From Aphidius gifuensis (lineage: Eukaryota; Arthropoda; Insecta; Hymenoptera; Braconidae): a DNA stretch of 64,000 nt. The notes under the pieces were generated by a model. The model was not told the origin of the DNA. It saw only the letters and a list, made by a program, of their open reading frames with translations, and did not search any database. Within the stretch, counting starts at the first letter, position 1, and every line of letters begins with the position of its first letter. Below, piece by piece: positions 50,073-63,000 of the stretch. The DNA lies in contig NC_057788.1 in NCBI RefSeq assembly GCF_014905175.1, positions 25,576,154 to 25,640,153 of the forward strand, read 5' to 3'. The position numbers were made by a program, and so were the translations under genes.

Positions 50073-53000
50073 ATTTTATTGGTGACGGTCGCGCAGCTAT
50101 TCAACTAAGATACTGTTGGTCAGCAAAAATCATACTGATTGATTGAATTCAAGGCGGGGGATACTATTTGATGGTCTATATGTCAAAAACGATTTGTCAT
50201 ATGTCAAAATTTAGGCCACGCGCTTAATATTATATATATATGAAATAAAAAAAAAAAATTCTCAATACACCCGTTACAGAATATGTCAGCATATATATAT
50301 AGGGATATATTTTAAGGGTCGTTTGATTAATTTTTTTTCCAGTTCAAATGTCTTTTATTTTTTTTTAACCTTTTGGCGCTTGGTTTTTTTTTTTTTTTTT
50401 TTTTTTAGATGTTATTGTTGATTTTAACACGTCTAATGGTGTTAGATATTTAAATCCCCTAGTTTAAGAAATAAAAAAATTGTACTGTTTTTTTTTTTTC
50501 AAGTTATACAAATGATGACCATTTCTCAAGATCATATTGTGAAGACAGGGCGGGAATTGTCGAATGACTTAACACTGTATAACCATAACTAATTTTAGAT
50601 ATTGTAAAATTTCAATGATTTATATTTCACCCTCAATATGACAGGTTTTTACATTAATTTATTTATTTATTATTATTATTATTATTTTTTCAAGTTATAG
50701 TCAGTTATATATATTTTGCAGCTTTCGCGCGTGAAATCATAATGTAAACGTGACAAATGTGGTTTACAAAATAAAAATAAAAACTTTTATAAACAAAATG
50801 TATATGTACTTAAAGATGCGATAACTTAAAATTTATTTACTTAAATGTTTTCTTTAAATTTTATTTATTCAATTTTTTCAATATACTTGCAATTTATATG
50901 TATATATACTTGGTTATATATATTAAGTTTGTATATAAAATTCAAAGAAATAAAAAAGAAAACTTGACTTTTGTATATTGGGGTCAAGAAAAATTATTGT
51001 TATGTAATGTTGATTTTTCAATGTTCAACAAATAACAAACTTATTATTCCATTGACTAACAAATAATAAAAAAAAGAAAATATATAAGAATAGAAAAAAA
51101 CATTTCACCTTCTATATCTATTTCTTTTTGAATAACTTTCACCCTCATGACAGGGGTACATGAATTTTATTTTTATATATTCTTGACCTTCATAATTTTA
51201 CACTCTGACTTGTGCAAATATATATATTTTCATTTTTTTTTTTTTTTCTTAGTTTATGTTTATTAATTTACATAAATTTTATTTATAAAAGACAGAGTGG
51301 GCTACATGAGGGGGTGGAAAATAATATAAGAAAGATGACAACGGTCAAATGGAAAATACGAGAAAAAAAAAATCAAAAAAAAATAATTCTACTGTAGTAT
51401 TTTATTTTTTTTTCATATAATTTTTTCGATTGTATATTTATATATGTAGACCGTCGTTTTTAAAATATATATACATGTTTATTTGTAAATGTAAGTTTTC
51501 TACCAAGTTTCATACATGCGGGCCAGCTGCCTATATATATATTTTATGTTTATTTGTATATGTATATACCCGTGCTATTTTACTGTTTTGCGATGAAAAT
51601 AAAATACAACATTCAATAGAAAAAGGATAGAATAAAATGAGCCGGTGCGTTTTATTTGCCGGTTGGAGGCTGATTGTGTATACACCGGGACTTTATTCAT
51701 ATATGAAATTCTATCGTGATATTTATTATTCACAAATTTTACTGAATATTTAACCAAGAACCCGCATGTATGAAATTTTTTTTTTTCCTCTTTTTTCCTG
51801 ATCATCCCTGTTAAATGTTAAATTTAATCTGATTTTGAAAAATGAAAAATTTTTACGATTATATATTTGAAATATATATATAATTCAAAGAGTCATTTCA
51901 TCAATATATATCTTTTCAAATTTTATTTCTAACATGTGCATATAAATTTAACTATAATCCTTTTATATTTTGAAGTTTATTTTGAAAAAGGAGCAAAAAA
52001 ATTTTTTTTTTTTTATTTTAAATTTTAATATCATTTCAACAGTTATTGTGGTTTTTTTTTTTTAAATTATAAAAAATATATATATTAAAAAAATGACCTT
52101 ATGGAACAATGAACAATTGATGATAAAAGGTGACAGAAAAAAAAATCATTAGTAACGGTCGAGTGGAGAAGTCAGTTTATGCTATGTGTCATATAAGTGA
52201 AAAAGAATAAAAAAAAAAATTGAAACGGCTGTAAATGCATATATATATACGTTAATTGTTCACGCATATAAAAAAATGAATAAAAAAAAAAAATTATATA
52301 AAACACGCGGCCCCGCATAAATGACATATAATAATATTTTTTATATAAATGTGTACGCGTGCTAAAGTAATAATTAAATTTTTTTTTTTTATTATATTAT
52401 CCATATTTCAAATAATATTTTTAACTTGAAAAATAAATAAAACAATTGCATATGGTGCATCAATATAATGACGACAAAATTACATGGAAATTAGAGTTTT
52501 GTTTGTAGCGCATATAGAAAACGACCCCCTGCCGTATGTCATCACACCAACAATGAATACAACTCGAGTATAAAAAAAAGGTGAAAAAAAAAAAAAGAAA
52601 ATGCTACATATGTCTGATATTTGGAAAAAAATAATCCATCAGTCATGCATTTTATATGTTTACCCAACGACAGTCATTTTCTTTTCAGCTCAACTCCGCC
52701 TATTTGAATTTTTCGTAAAATTAATGAACGTTTTCGCTGATCTCTTATATAGAAAAAAAAATTATACAAATAACAAAAAAAAAAAATTGTATTAGGCTGT
52801 AAAAGGCGATCATTTTGGCAAATAAAATAAAAGTATGTGTATATAATCGAAAAAAAAAAAATAATAATGGAAAATTCGAAGCGGGTTATCAGTGACCCGT
52901 AAGAGAAAATAATTTTTTTTTTTTTTTCTTTATATTTATAAATAAACTGAAAAACTCATCTGCTAAAAAGAAAAAATATCAGTAAGGGTTGATAAAATAC

Positions 53001-54943
53001 TTTGACAATCAATACTAAATATTAAAAAAAAATTTATGATACTTATAAAAGTTTTCAAATCACTCGTCTTTAAACTTATTTCTATTTGTTCAAAAATAAA
53101 TAAAAAAAAGTGAAAATAGACAAAAAAAAAAAAACTAGGGTGAACGAGATTTTTTTAGTAAAAAATAAAATAAATATATAAGTATATATATATTATATAT
53201 AGAGGCGACATAGGATTCCTTTCACCTGATTCGCTTCGTCGATTTTTCATCATATCTTTCAATGTTTTCCGTATTTACGATAATTTTTGAATGTGTGAGG
53301 GAAAAAAAAAATGAGTAAAAAAAAAGCATATATGAGAACCGACAACTAGGGTAAAAAAAAAAAAAAATTGGGGAAAAAAAGATAAAAATTTATTAAAAAG
53401 CGACGAGAGCAGCTAAAATGCCACCCTGATGGATCGTGCTCATTTTTTTTTGTTCGTTTTTTTTTTTTTTTTTTGGTCCAACATCGCACACACTTACTGT
53501 AGTTATAGCGATATACGAATTGAGGCGAAAAACATCGCATACTTAGATTGTTCAAAATCAAAATTGTGGAAGTACCATCTGCCAACATTCAAAAACTCCT
53601 TAGGACTAATTGTAACCGCAAATGTGCATTTTTCATGATGAAAAAAAAAAACATAATAAATAAAATATTATTTTAACATACATTAAACTCAGCATTAAAA
53701 AAAAGAAAAAAAATTCAATTCATTTTAAAAATTATATTTAGATAAAATTAAAATTAAATTTTCGAAAATTCTCAGACAATTATATATCTAAAGAACATTG
53801 TCAACACGAAAAAAAAATTTTTAAAAAAAACTGGAACAAGAATACCTGAATATATGTCGACAAAAATCTTTGTAAAAAAAAATTATTATTTTTTTTCAAA
53901 AACCAGAAATTTTGCGACTCAAAATTAAATATTATTATCATGTACTTGAAAAGTACTCGAAAAAAAAAAAATTTCCCTTTGTCGCCTTAAATAGGGGTTT
54001 TTTGTCAAGTATTTTAACTGGATACAGCTCCATAGAAATATATAAATAAAAATAAAATATAAAAATGATTTTAAATACATAAAATAAAACAGATAAAAAA
54101 AATTTAAAGACACGTGTATGTTTATGTAAAAAAAAAAAAGAAAAAAAATTGAGAAAAATTTTATGAAAAAGTTTGGTAAATATTATATCAAACGATTCAA
54201 AGAAAATATTTTAAATATATATTATAGAGGCAGATATAAAAGCATAAAATGACGAGTATCTTGAAGAATAAATACTTGGTAAATTTATAAATATTATTCA
54301 AAAAATGGATAATAAAATAATACTTTAAATATTGATCTATTTGTTGGTATAAAAAATTATATATTATATGTATAAAGATTTAATAATAAATTATAAATAT
54401 ACCTGATATAAAAATCTAAAATCAGCTCCCCTGTTTCTCACCTCTATTATATATATTATTAGAATTCATAAGTGCATGACATCATTATTATTGTTATTAT
54501 ATTTTATTGAAGAATGATATTACGATTCTACTTGGCCGTTTTATTGCATGAATAAAAAAGGGTCATACTTGTGTTCATTCGGGTGAATCCTATTCTTTTA
54601 TATCCACCTTATTTTATTTCTTTTTTTTTTTTTTTTTTTCATATCCTTTTCTTATTCACTAAATCCCGTTTTTTTTTTTTAAATCTTTTTATTAATTTTT
54701 TTTCTTTATTTTTCAGTCTAATGCACAGGCAAAATATTGTTGCAGATTCCCACGTGAAAATTTAATATATTTAACAACAAAATATTTTTGATTATTTAAA
54801 AAAAAAAGCGAAATTATATGGTTATTTTTGTACAATTGAAATTCATTGCTCCAATGCATCATAATGTATAATAATTATTTAAAAACAAATCGTCAATGTT
54901 AAAATTTTTTTTTTAATCATAAAATATATATAAAAAAACTTAC

Positions 54944-55011
54944 TCTTTTGCAGTTGATGATGAAGATTCTCGATTAATGCCATCATCTTGTCCTATTGAA
55001 ATTTGAATCAT
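54944..55011 (-). CDS. Isolated coding exon, owner gene uncertain
   Basis: A TTGTTGCAG acceptor (AG at 55012-55013) is followed directly by ATG and 22 codons (MIQISIGQDDGINRESSSS...). It ends in a strong donor GA|GTAAGT with two nucleotides left over. Both other minus-strand frames contain stops, so a coding reading is favoured. It lies upstream of the RhoGEF on the same strand, but its phase does not fit the first RhoGEF coding exon (35755-36042). Either an intervening exon is missing, it serves an alternative isoform, or it belongs to another gene. Confidence 0.5.
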
Positions 55012-55414
55012 CTGCAACAAAAATTAAGAAATAAATTAGAATAAAAAAATATATACGACATATATATATTAAATTATTAATTTAATTTTTTTATAATTAC
55101 AAAAATAATTTCTAAATAAATACATAAAAAAAAAAAAAAAATGTACTTATTAACAATGATTTTTTGTTTATTCATGGCATTCAATGGAGTTATAATTTAT
55201 ACAAATACAGAGAATATAGAAAATAATATAAATAATTAAGATTTAAGACCTGTTATTGTCATCCATCATTCGATAAATCACATAAAAATTTAATAACAAT
55301 ATTTTAATATATATATTCAATGTATTTGTCAAGTAAAAAAAGTCAGTAGTAGTATTTTATTCTTTCCGAAAGAACGTACAAAAAAAAAAAAAAATAAAAT
55401 AAAATAAAACTGTA

Positions 55415-56820
55415 ATGTTTAACGAGATAAAATTAATTCTTTATATTGCCAAAGCTGTTGGTTGTTTTCCTTTTAAAATAATAAAAAATTCTCTAGTTAT
55501 TAAAAAATGGGATATTTTTTATTCAATTTTATTTATCAGTGTAACTGCTAGTGTGCGTATGTATCTTATATATGTTCATTATACTAAAAGTTTAATACTA
55601 TCAAAAGGCAGTATTTTTTTCGCTGCATTATTGCCATTTTCTTTAATTGCAAACTCAACCGATGGTATTTTTATGATTTTAAATAATAGCCATTTTATAG
55701 AAGCTTTTAAACATATTAATAATTATGATAATACTTCAAAATTTAGCCAAAAAACTTGTTATAAAACACGCAATTATATGAGATTACTTTTAATTATTTC
55801 ATTTATTTTTTTGATAATTAATGTAGGCTGTTTGTATTATGCACAATCCAATAATTTATATAATGCAATATGGTTGGCAATAGCACAAAGTACTACTTTT
55901 TTGCAAGTTTACAAATTTTTCAGTATAATATCAATATTATATCGACGTTTTGATCATTTAAATCAATTAATTATACCAAATGGTAAGTGAGACAAAAAAA
56001 AATACTCTTGTACGAATCAAGTAACTATAAAATTTAATAGAAAAAAAATTTTAATTTAGAAATCTATAGGAAGTTTTTGATAAAGTCCATTTCAAAACAA
56101 ACTGATATGACACTTTCAAATATTAGATGGATGCATTATCATTTAATAAAAGCAACTCAAAAAATCAACAGTGTTTATTCAGTTCAATTATTTTTTTTTG
56201 TTACTGGACTTGCTAACAGTATCCTCATTAGAACTTATGATCTTGTTAAAAAATATGATTCATCAGATGGTTTGGTGTTTGAATTTTATCAAGCACTCAG
56301 TATTATTCTTAATTTTTTATATCTTTTTTTTATTATTGCATCGTGTCATCTAACAAGTCGACTCGTAAGTATGACAATGTAAAATAAAAAAAAAAAAAAA
56401 ACAATATACTTTTAACACAAAATTATATATTTTGCAGGCTAATCGTGTGGCAACAGAAACTTTTTCAGTTTTTTCTTTGGTAAAATTTAATTTAAATGAA
56501 AACAAGGTATATCTATATATATATATATATAAATTGAATATTAATATTTTTATTCTATGTTCAATGAAAATTTGAATAATTATTTTTTTCATATAATTGT
56601 ACTGTCAATTCAGATAGATCCAAGACTATTTATGTATTTTCATGTAATGAAAATAAATTTTCTTGCAATGGGAGGACTATTTAAAATTAATTTTTCACTT
56701 TTACTGTCGGTAAGTTTTTTTTTTTTTTTCAATAATAAATTATATATCTCTTTGAACTTTAAAAATTATTTTTAGGTATGTGGAGGCATAACTACTTTAC
56801 TAGTCATCTTGCTTACATAA
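55415..56820 (+). CDS. Gustatory receptor A of tandem array (7tm_7)
   Basis: Exons 55415-55982, 56060-56364, 56438-56506, 56614-56709 and 56776-56820 give 1083 nt (360 aa), all in frame. The start is MFNEIKLILYIAKAVGCFPFK. A transmembrane-rich body is followed by the gustatory receptor hallmarks IRWMHYHLIKATQKINSVYS, IIASCHLTSRLANRVA and GGLFKINFSLLLSVCGGITT, ending LLVILLT. The usual TYhhhhhQF motif is reduced to TTLLVILLT, lacking the final QF. Ligand unknown; divergent clade, probably a lineage-specific expansion. First of three tandem copies. Confidence 0.85.
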
Positions 56821-57101
56821 TAAATTTTTTTTTATATACATTATTACAATGATTTTTTTTTTTCGTGTATTCATGCAAACTAATGAAGAATATATTAATT
56901 TTTATAACAAAACTATTGTTACACTTAATATTGTAACACACAAAATATACTTTGATTTTTTATTAATACAAAAGTCAAATTAATATTTAATTTCAATTTA
57001 TTATATATGATAAATATAATAATAATCGAGTTTGTCAAATATAAAAATAAAAAAATAAAAGTTAGTAATAGTATTGTTATCTTTTGGAAAGCACGTGAAA
57101 A

Positions 57102-58505
57102 ATGTTTAATGAAATAAAACCAATTCTTTATGTTGCAAAAGCTTGTGGTTATTTTCCTTTTAAAATAATTGGCAGTTTTTTAATTGTAACAAAATGGGAA
57201 ATTGCTTATTCTATATTATTTGTTATTGGAACAATTAGTGTACGTGTATATTCAGTATGGGTTCATTATAATGAACATTTTATTCATTCAGAACATTCAG
57301 AACATTCAGAGCATTCAGAACATTCGAAAGGCAGTATTTTTCTTTTTGCATTATTACCATTTGCTGTAATTGTAAACTCTACAGATGGTGCTTGTATGAT
57401 TTTACAAAAAAATCAATTAATGGAAGCTTTAAAACACTTTCGCAACTATGATACCATATCAAAATTCAGCAAAGAAACTAATTATTTATTACGCAATTAT
57501 ATGATATTATTTTTAGTTATTTCGTCTATTCTTTGGATAATTAATACTGGTTTATTGTATTTTGGAAGCAATCACAATTATATTTCGGAAACAATATCAC
57601 TAAGTATAACTCAGGCTTCATCTTGTATACAAGCCTACAAATTTTGCAGTATAATGTCATTATTATATAGACGACTTGATCATTTAAATAGATTACTTGA
57701 ACCCAATGGTAATTTTGAAAATAAAATATAAACTATATCAAATTAAATTATTGAAATAAATAACAATTATTTTTTTCAGTCAACTCAGCTACTTTAGAAC
57801 AAAGTCATCACATTAAACTTGAAGATATCAGATTGATGCATTATTATTTATTTGCAGCAGCAAAAAAAATTAATGGTCTTTATTCATTTCAATCATTTTT
57901 TCTAATTACCGGACTGTCTAGTAGTATTATTGTCGGAGTTTATAATCTCATTAAAGATCACGATTCATCAGATGGTTTGATGCTTGAAACACATCAACTA
58001 CTTAGTGCTATTTTTAATATTATTTTTCTATTTTTTATCATTGCATCGTGTCATCTTACAAGTCAATTAGTGAGTATACATGCACGTAAATTACAAAAAA
58101 AAAAAAAAAAAAAGAAAAGAATTTAAAACAAATGTTTGAATTTTAAAGGCTAACAATGTTGCAGCAAAAACTTTTTCAGCTCATTCTTTGATGAAATTTA
58201 GATTGAATAAAACCAAGGTAACAACTCTTTCTTAATTATATTTTTTTTAGAAAACGTAATAATAATAATAATAATTTAAATTTATTTAATATTCGCATTC
58301 AGGCTGATCCAAGATTATTCATGTATTTTCATGTTATACGATTAAATTTTTCTGCATTACATGGACTATTTAACATGGATTTTCGACTACTACTATCAGT
58401 AAGTTAATTGAAAAAATTATTATCATACGTATATATATTATAAAATTATATTATTATTAGATAAGTGGAGCCATAACAACTTTACTTGTCATTTTGATTA
58501 CATAG
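57102..58505 (+). CDS. Gustatory receptor B, 1-nt frameshift in exon 4
   Basis: Exons 57102-57708, 57780-58069, 58149-58217, 58303-58399 and 58461-58505 follow copy A exactly. Exon 4 is 97 nt, while the homologous exons of A and C are 96 nt. A run of T at 58380-58384 has one extra base: removing it restores DFRLLLS followed by ISGAITTLLVILIT. As written, the last exon is out of frame. Exon 1 also has a 9 bp tandem repeat (about 57285-57323) encoding HSEHSEHSEHSEHSK in the first extracellular or loop region, absent from the other copies. The rest is intact (LMHYYLFAAAKKINGLYSF, IIASCHLTSQL). Confidence 0.8.
57285..57323 (+). repeat. 9 bp coding minisatellite in gustatory receptor B
   Basis: Four copies of CATTCAGAA, or CATTCAGAG in one copy, plus a partial fifth. 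They are in frame and encode repeated His-Ser-Glu. Confidence 0.9.
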
Positions 58506-58727
58506 AAGACTAACAAGTTGTCAAGTTTATTTTTAATTTTATCAATATTTTCATAGACATCATTATATCAAGGTCGATTCATGGTTAAATAATATAATAA
58601 TCAATATACAAGTTTACCAGACATGTATAAGAAGAAGAAAAATTAAAAAAATCAACCAGTTTAGTTGCGAATCAAGAACAAAAAATTGTTTCGATAAAAA
58701 TTTTTTTTCTATATAAAATAAACGAAA

Positions 58728-60061
58728 ATGTTAAAAGACATAAAAATAATACTTTATATTGCAAAAATTTGTGGTTGTTTTCCTTTAAAAATAATTGGTG
58801 GTAATTTACTTATTGTAACAAAATTAGAAATTATTTATTCATTTTTTTTTACTTTTACTGTTGCTTCTTTACGTGGATATTTTATGATAAATCATTTATC
58901 ATTAAATTATACAATTCGTGATTATTATGAAATGGCATTTTTTATTTTTATATTAATTGGATATATATGGGATACTATTTGTATGATATTTAAAAAAAAA
59001 CAACTTGAATTAGCTTTGAGTTATCTTTATAAATATGATATAGCATCAAAATTTAATAAAAAAAAAAAATGTTATTCTACTTTTGTATGTAAAATATTTA
59101 TTGGAATTACAATAGTCTGGTGGATTGTAATTATTTTTATAGAAAATTTTGGTAAATATTATAAAACATCAAGAATAATATGGCATACTTTACTTCATGG
59201 AACAACTTGGATACAAGTCTACAAATTTTGTAGTATAATGTGTTTATTATATGATAGAATTGATCATTCAAATAAACTAGTAAAAAAAAATGGTAAGTCA
59301 GACAAAAAAAGGAAAAAGATAAATTATAAATAATTAAATTTAATAATGAAAATTTTTAGATTTTAATAATAATATTACACTTGAAAATATAAGATGGATG
59401 CATTATTTTTTATTGAGAGCATCTAAACAAATAAATAGTGTATATTCAATTCATTTTTTTATTTTTATTGTTGAATTTTGTCAACATATTGTACTTAAAA
59501 TTTATATGACAATTATAGATTGTGATTTTGATGATGGTTATATATTTGAAATACATGAAATATTAATTGCTTTACTTTATTTTATTTATTTGTTTTCAAT
59601 AACAGCATCATGTCATTTTGTTAGTCTCAAAGTGAGTCAACTATTGATATATAAATATTATTAAATATATATCAATTAATATTATAATAATTATTATATT
59701 TTTTTAGATGAATAATATGACAACAGAAATTTTTTTATTATATTCTACGATAAATTTTGAATCAAGTGGATTGAGGGTAACTATTATAAAAAATATTCAA
59801 GCTGATTTTTATAAAAACTATTTGTGCATATAATTTTAAAAAATTAATTTTCAGAAAGATCCAAGATTACTCATGTATTTTCGTATTACAAAATTAAATT
59901 TTTATTCAATAGGTGGACTTTTTTCAATTGATTTACCACTTTTATTATCAGTGAGTTAAAAAAAACAATTAAATTATTTTATAAATTTATTTATTTTATT
60001 TTTATTTTTTTAGATGATTGGAGCAATGACAACGTTACTGATAATTTTGCTTGCAAATTAA
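58728..60061 (+). CDS. Gustatory receptor C of tandem array (7tm_7)
   Basis: Exons 58728-59292, 59360-59631, 59708-59776, 59855-59950 and 60014-60061 give 1050 nt (349 aa). The start is MLKDIKIILYIAKICGCFPLK. Conserved blocks include IRWMHYFLLRASKQINSVYS, SITASCHFVSLK and GGLFSIDLPLLLSMIGAMTT, ending LLIILLAN. It has the same five-exon plan and exon phases as A and B. More diverged from A than B is, and with an A/T-rich lysine insert in exon 1 (KFNKKKKCYS). All helices appear open, so it looks functional. Confidence 0.85.
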
Positions 60062-63000
60062 ATAAAAATAACCGCAATGATAAATTTTTATTATGTCAAT
60101 AAAAATATAAATCAACAAATTTTTATTAAAAGAAAAATCAGTTTTTCTCTTTCATTTTTTTTTTTTTTTTATTTAAATAGTTTTAAGCAAACACAAGCTA
60201 GGCTATCATTGTATTTCGAAATTTAAGGGTTCAGAATATACAATAAAGGGTTTTATAAAATTTTTGGGGTAGGAGGCATACCGATATGGGTGGATCAGTA
60301 CTAAAAATTAAGAATAGACGCAGTGAGAAATGAGAATCATCACAAAGTCGATCACCAGGCGGGTTCAATCTATTGTTATTTATGTAATAAAAACCAGAGA
60401 GACGTCTCACAACCATTTAACAAATACACATATCTCTCTGTACATATACTCAAACAAAAAAAAATAACCCTATACATATATTTGACGATTATTTATATTG
60501 GAAAGATCGTTACAAGCACGTGCAGAAATTGAATATACTATAAAAAAAAACTTTTTTGAAGGACTGAAAAATTTTATTTTCAATTTTCAATCAGTCGATA
60601 TTTTTTACACGATTACTCTCTGGCTATACAGTGATGTATACTTATTAATTTTGCACGCTAAAAATCATATATTAAAAATTATTTATATTATATAAAATCA
60701 AGAATTAAAAAAAATAATAATAATTTTAGAAATAATAAAATTGTCAATAGTGATAAACATGTCATGAAAATTGAGATAGTTTAAAAAAAATTTATAGGCG
60801 TTAACTTGGGATATATTTATCGATGACAATTTGAACGGTTTTACTCTTTTATCATTATTTCTGTCTTTGTATTATTGAACATATTAAATTTTGATATATA
60901 CAACCTTTGGATAATTTTTACCTTAGAACTTTTCATTGTCGCGTTATTTCTAAACCGTTGAGTTTAAGGCTCACTGACGATTCTTCTTCCCTGCTATTTT
61001 TTTTTTCTTTCTTTTATAATTTTTTTTTTGCTTCATTTTTTTTTCTATATATATATCTATACACTACTATATATCGTCACTCCTGTCTTGCCCGCTTGTG
61101 TAATGAGCCGTACTAGATGCATCATGATGAAAAAAAAATCCGTACCCATCATAACTTTCTTTTTTTTTTTCATATCGTTCTATCCCATGCTTTTTGTTTT
61201 TTTTTTTTATGATAGCACCTTCCACCAGAAATCCACAGGAAGACAATTATTTTATTTTTTTTTTTTACTCTAAGACTCATCTTGCATTTGAAATTTTTCA
61301 CAGATATTTTTTTTTTTTCATGTAACCCCATTGTTTGCTAAAATTTCTAAGGCGAGAATTTTTTCATACTATCCTTGTAACAATATATTTTTTTTTTTCT
61401 GAATAATTTTACATAAAAAAAAAGAACACAAATTTTTGTCTCCCCACAAATTTTTTTTTCAAATATTTTCATTAGTCTTTGTCACAACAAATATTTTAGT
61501 CACTAACGATGCAACTTGTCAGCAAAATCTATTTATTTATTTATTTATTTTGCTTTTTATTCTATATACTCGAGAATTTTTTATTTAAACTTTTGTATTG
61601 TTAAATTACATGATGAAGAATTAATTAAAAAGAAAATAAATAAAACAAATAAAATTGAGTATTTTATTTGCAGTTTATATTTATATGCATGAAAAGATTT
61701 GTCATGCTGATAATAAATATTCATTTATATTTACTCAGTGATTTATATCAATTTATTGCACATGTGTTTTTACCCATTACCAACGATTATTACAAAAGGG
61801 GTATACAATATATATACATAGCAAAACTTGGATAAGAGAATTTATTTCAATGTAAAATATTTGAGGGTAGTTTTCAAAACAAAACAGATCAAAACTTTGA
61901 GTATTTATTTAATGAAAAAAAAAAAAAAAACTTGCATATTTATACACACCCTGAGAGAAACTTTAACCCTGAAATTTATTTATTTATTTTTTTATTAAAA
62001 TCCATTTGTTTATAAATTAAAAAAAACTATTGTTTTTTTTTTTTATTGATATTGTGCTTGTTAAGCGTAAAGCCACAGGGGGCAGGTGATATATTTAGAT
62101 GTATTATAATTTTGATTCACATGGCTATTATTATTATTATTTATTTATTTTTTCAACTTCACCCCCATTTTAATTGCAGTTTCTAAAATTATTATCAATG
62201 AATAAAATCTCTAGCACGTGTTTTATTTCCGGTTTTGTTAATTAATTACAAATCGCGTCATTGACAGGGTAAATTTTTGGTGTATACATTAACATTATTT
62301 CAAAACCGTTAAACTTTGACCATTGAAAAAAATACACCAGCATACAAATACACCATACACCATGCATTGTGATTTTTAGATCAGATTATTTTCTAATTCG
62401 ACAGTTGGTCCACATGTTGTCTAATTTAATTTTAATTTTTTTTTTTTTTTCAATATCATTTTCCAAGTTTAATAAATAAATTTATATCTGATTTTATTAT
62501 TTTCTTATAATGTATTTTTAATAACGTTATAGATAATTATGTCAACGTACGTGTTTAAAAATTTTTTTTTTTTATCTATATACCTAATTATATTTTTTAT
62601 GACGAATAAGGAAATAAAAAAAAAAAAAAAAATATTAAGATAGATAGATTTTGTGATTTTAAAAGTTTATAAATCAATGTTCAATATTAACTGTTAAAGT
62701 GTTAATCCAATTTGTATCTTTAAGTACCGTGTGATTGTATCGAATTTGATTTGAGAAAAAATTTTTGTTTTCATCTTGGTAATTCTCTTCAATATCTTTT
62801 GCCACTTAAATCCCTTAACTTTATATATGTGTCAAAAAAATAAATAAATAAAGTGTTATAATAAAAAAAATAAAAAATAAAAGAGGCACAAGACATGAGG
62901 GTTAACGGGAAAATTTAGAGAAATAATAAAATATCTATATACCTGCAGACGTTAGAAAAAAATCAATTGAAGAATATATACATGATCAAAATCGCTGGGC

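Larger units (their letters stand above)
36043..54943. other. 19 kb without supportable genes, probably upstream intron/regulatory DNA
   Basis: Six-frame reading shows only short frames driven by A/T runs. An acceptor-like TTATAG just before the RhoGEF ATG implies non-coding 5' exons somewhere upstream, so this may be a giant 5' intron. Notable contents: (GT)n at about 43924-43941; (GAA)n at 49978-49999; (TTG)n at 50039-50072; (CTT)n at 49663-49678; (AG)n at 48738-48750; a perfect 8 bp hairpin at 49552-49579; and scattered higher-complexity islands (for example 37440-37500, 46690-46770, 49480-49600). No tRNA or rRNA is recognised. Confidence 0.55.

Noticed and set aside
49925..50146. Plus-strand frame with poly-Lys and poly-Cys
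   Set aside because: Translation of GAA and TTG microsatellites.
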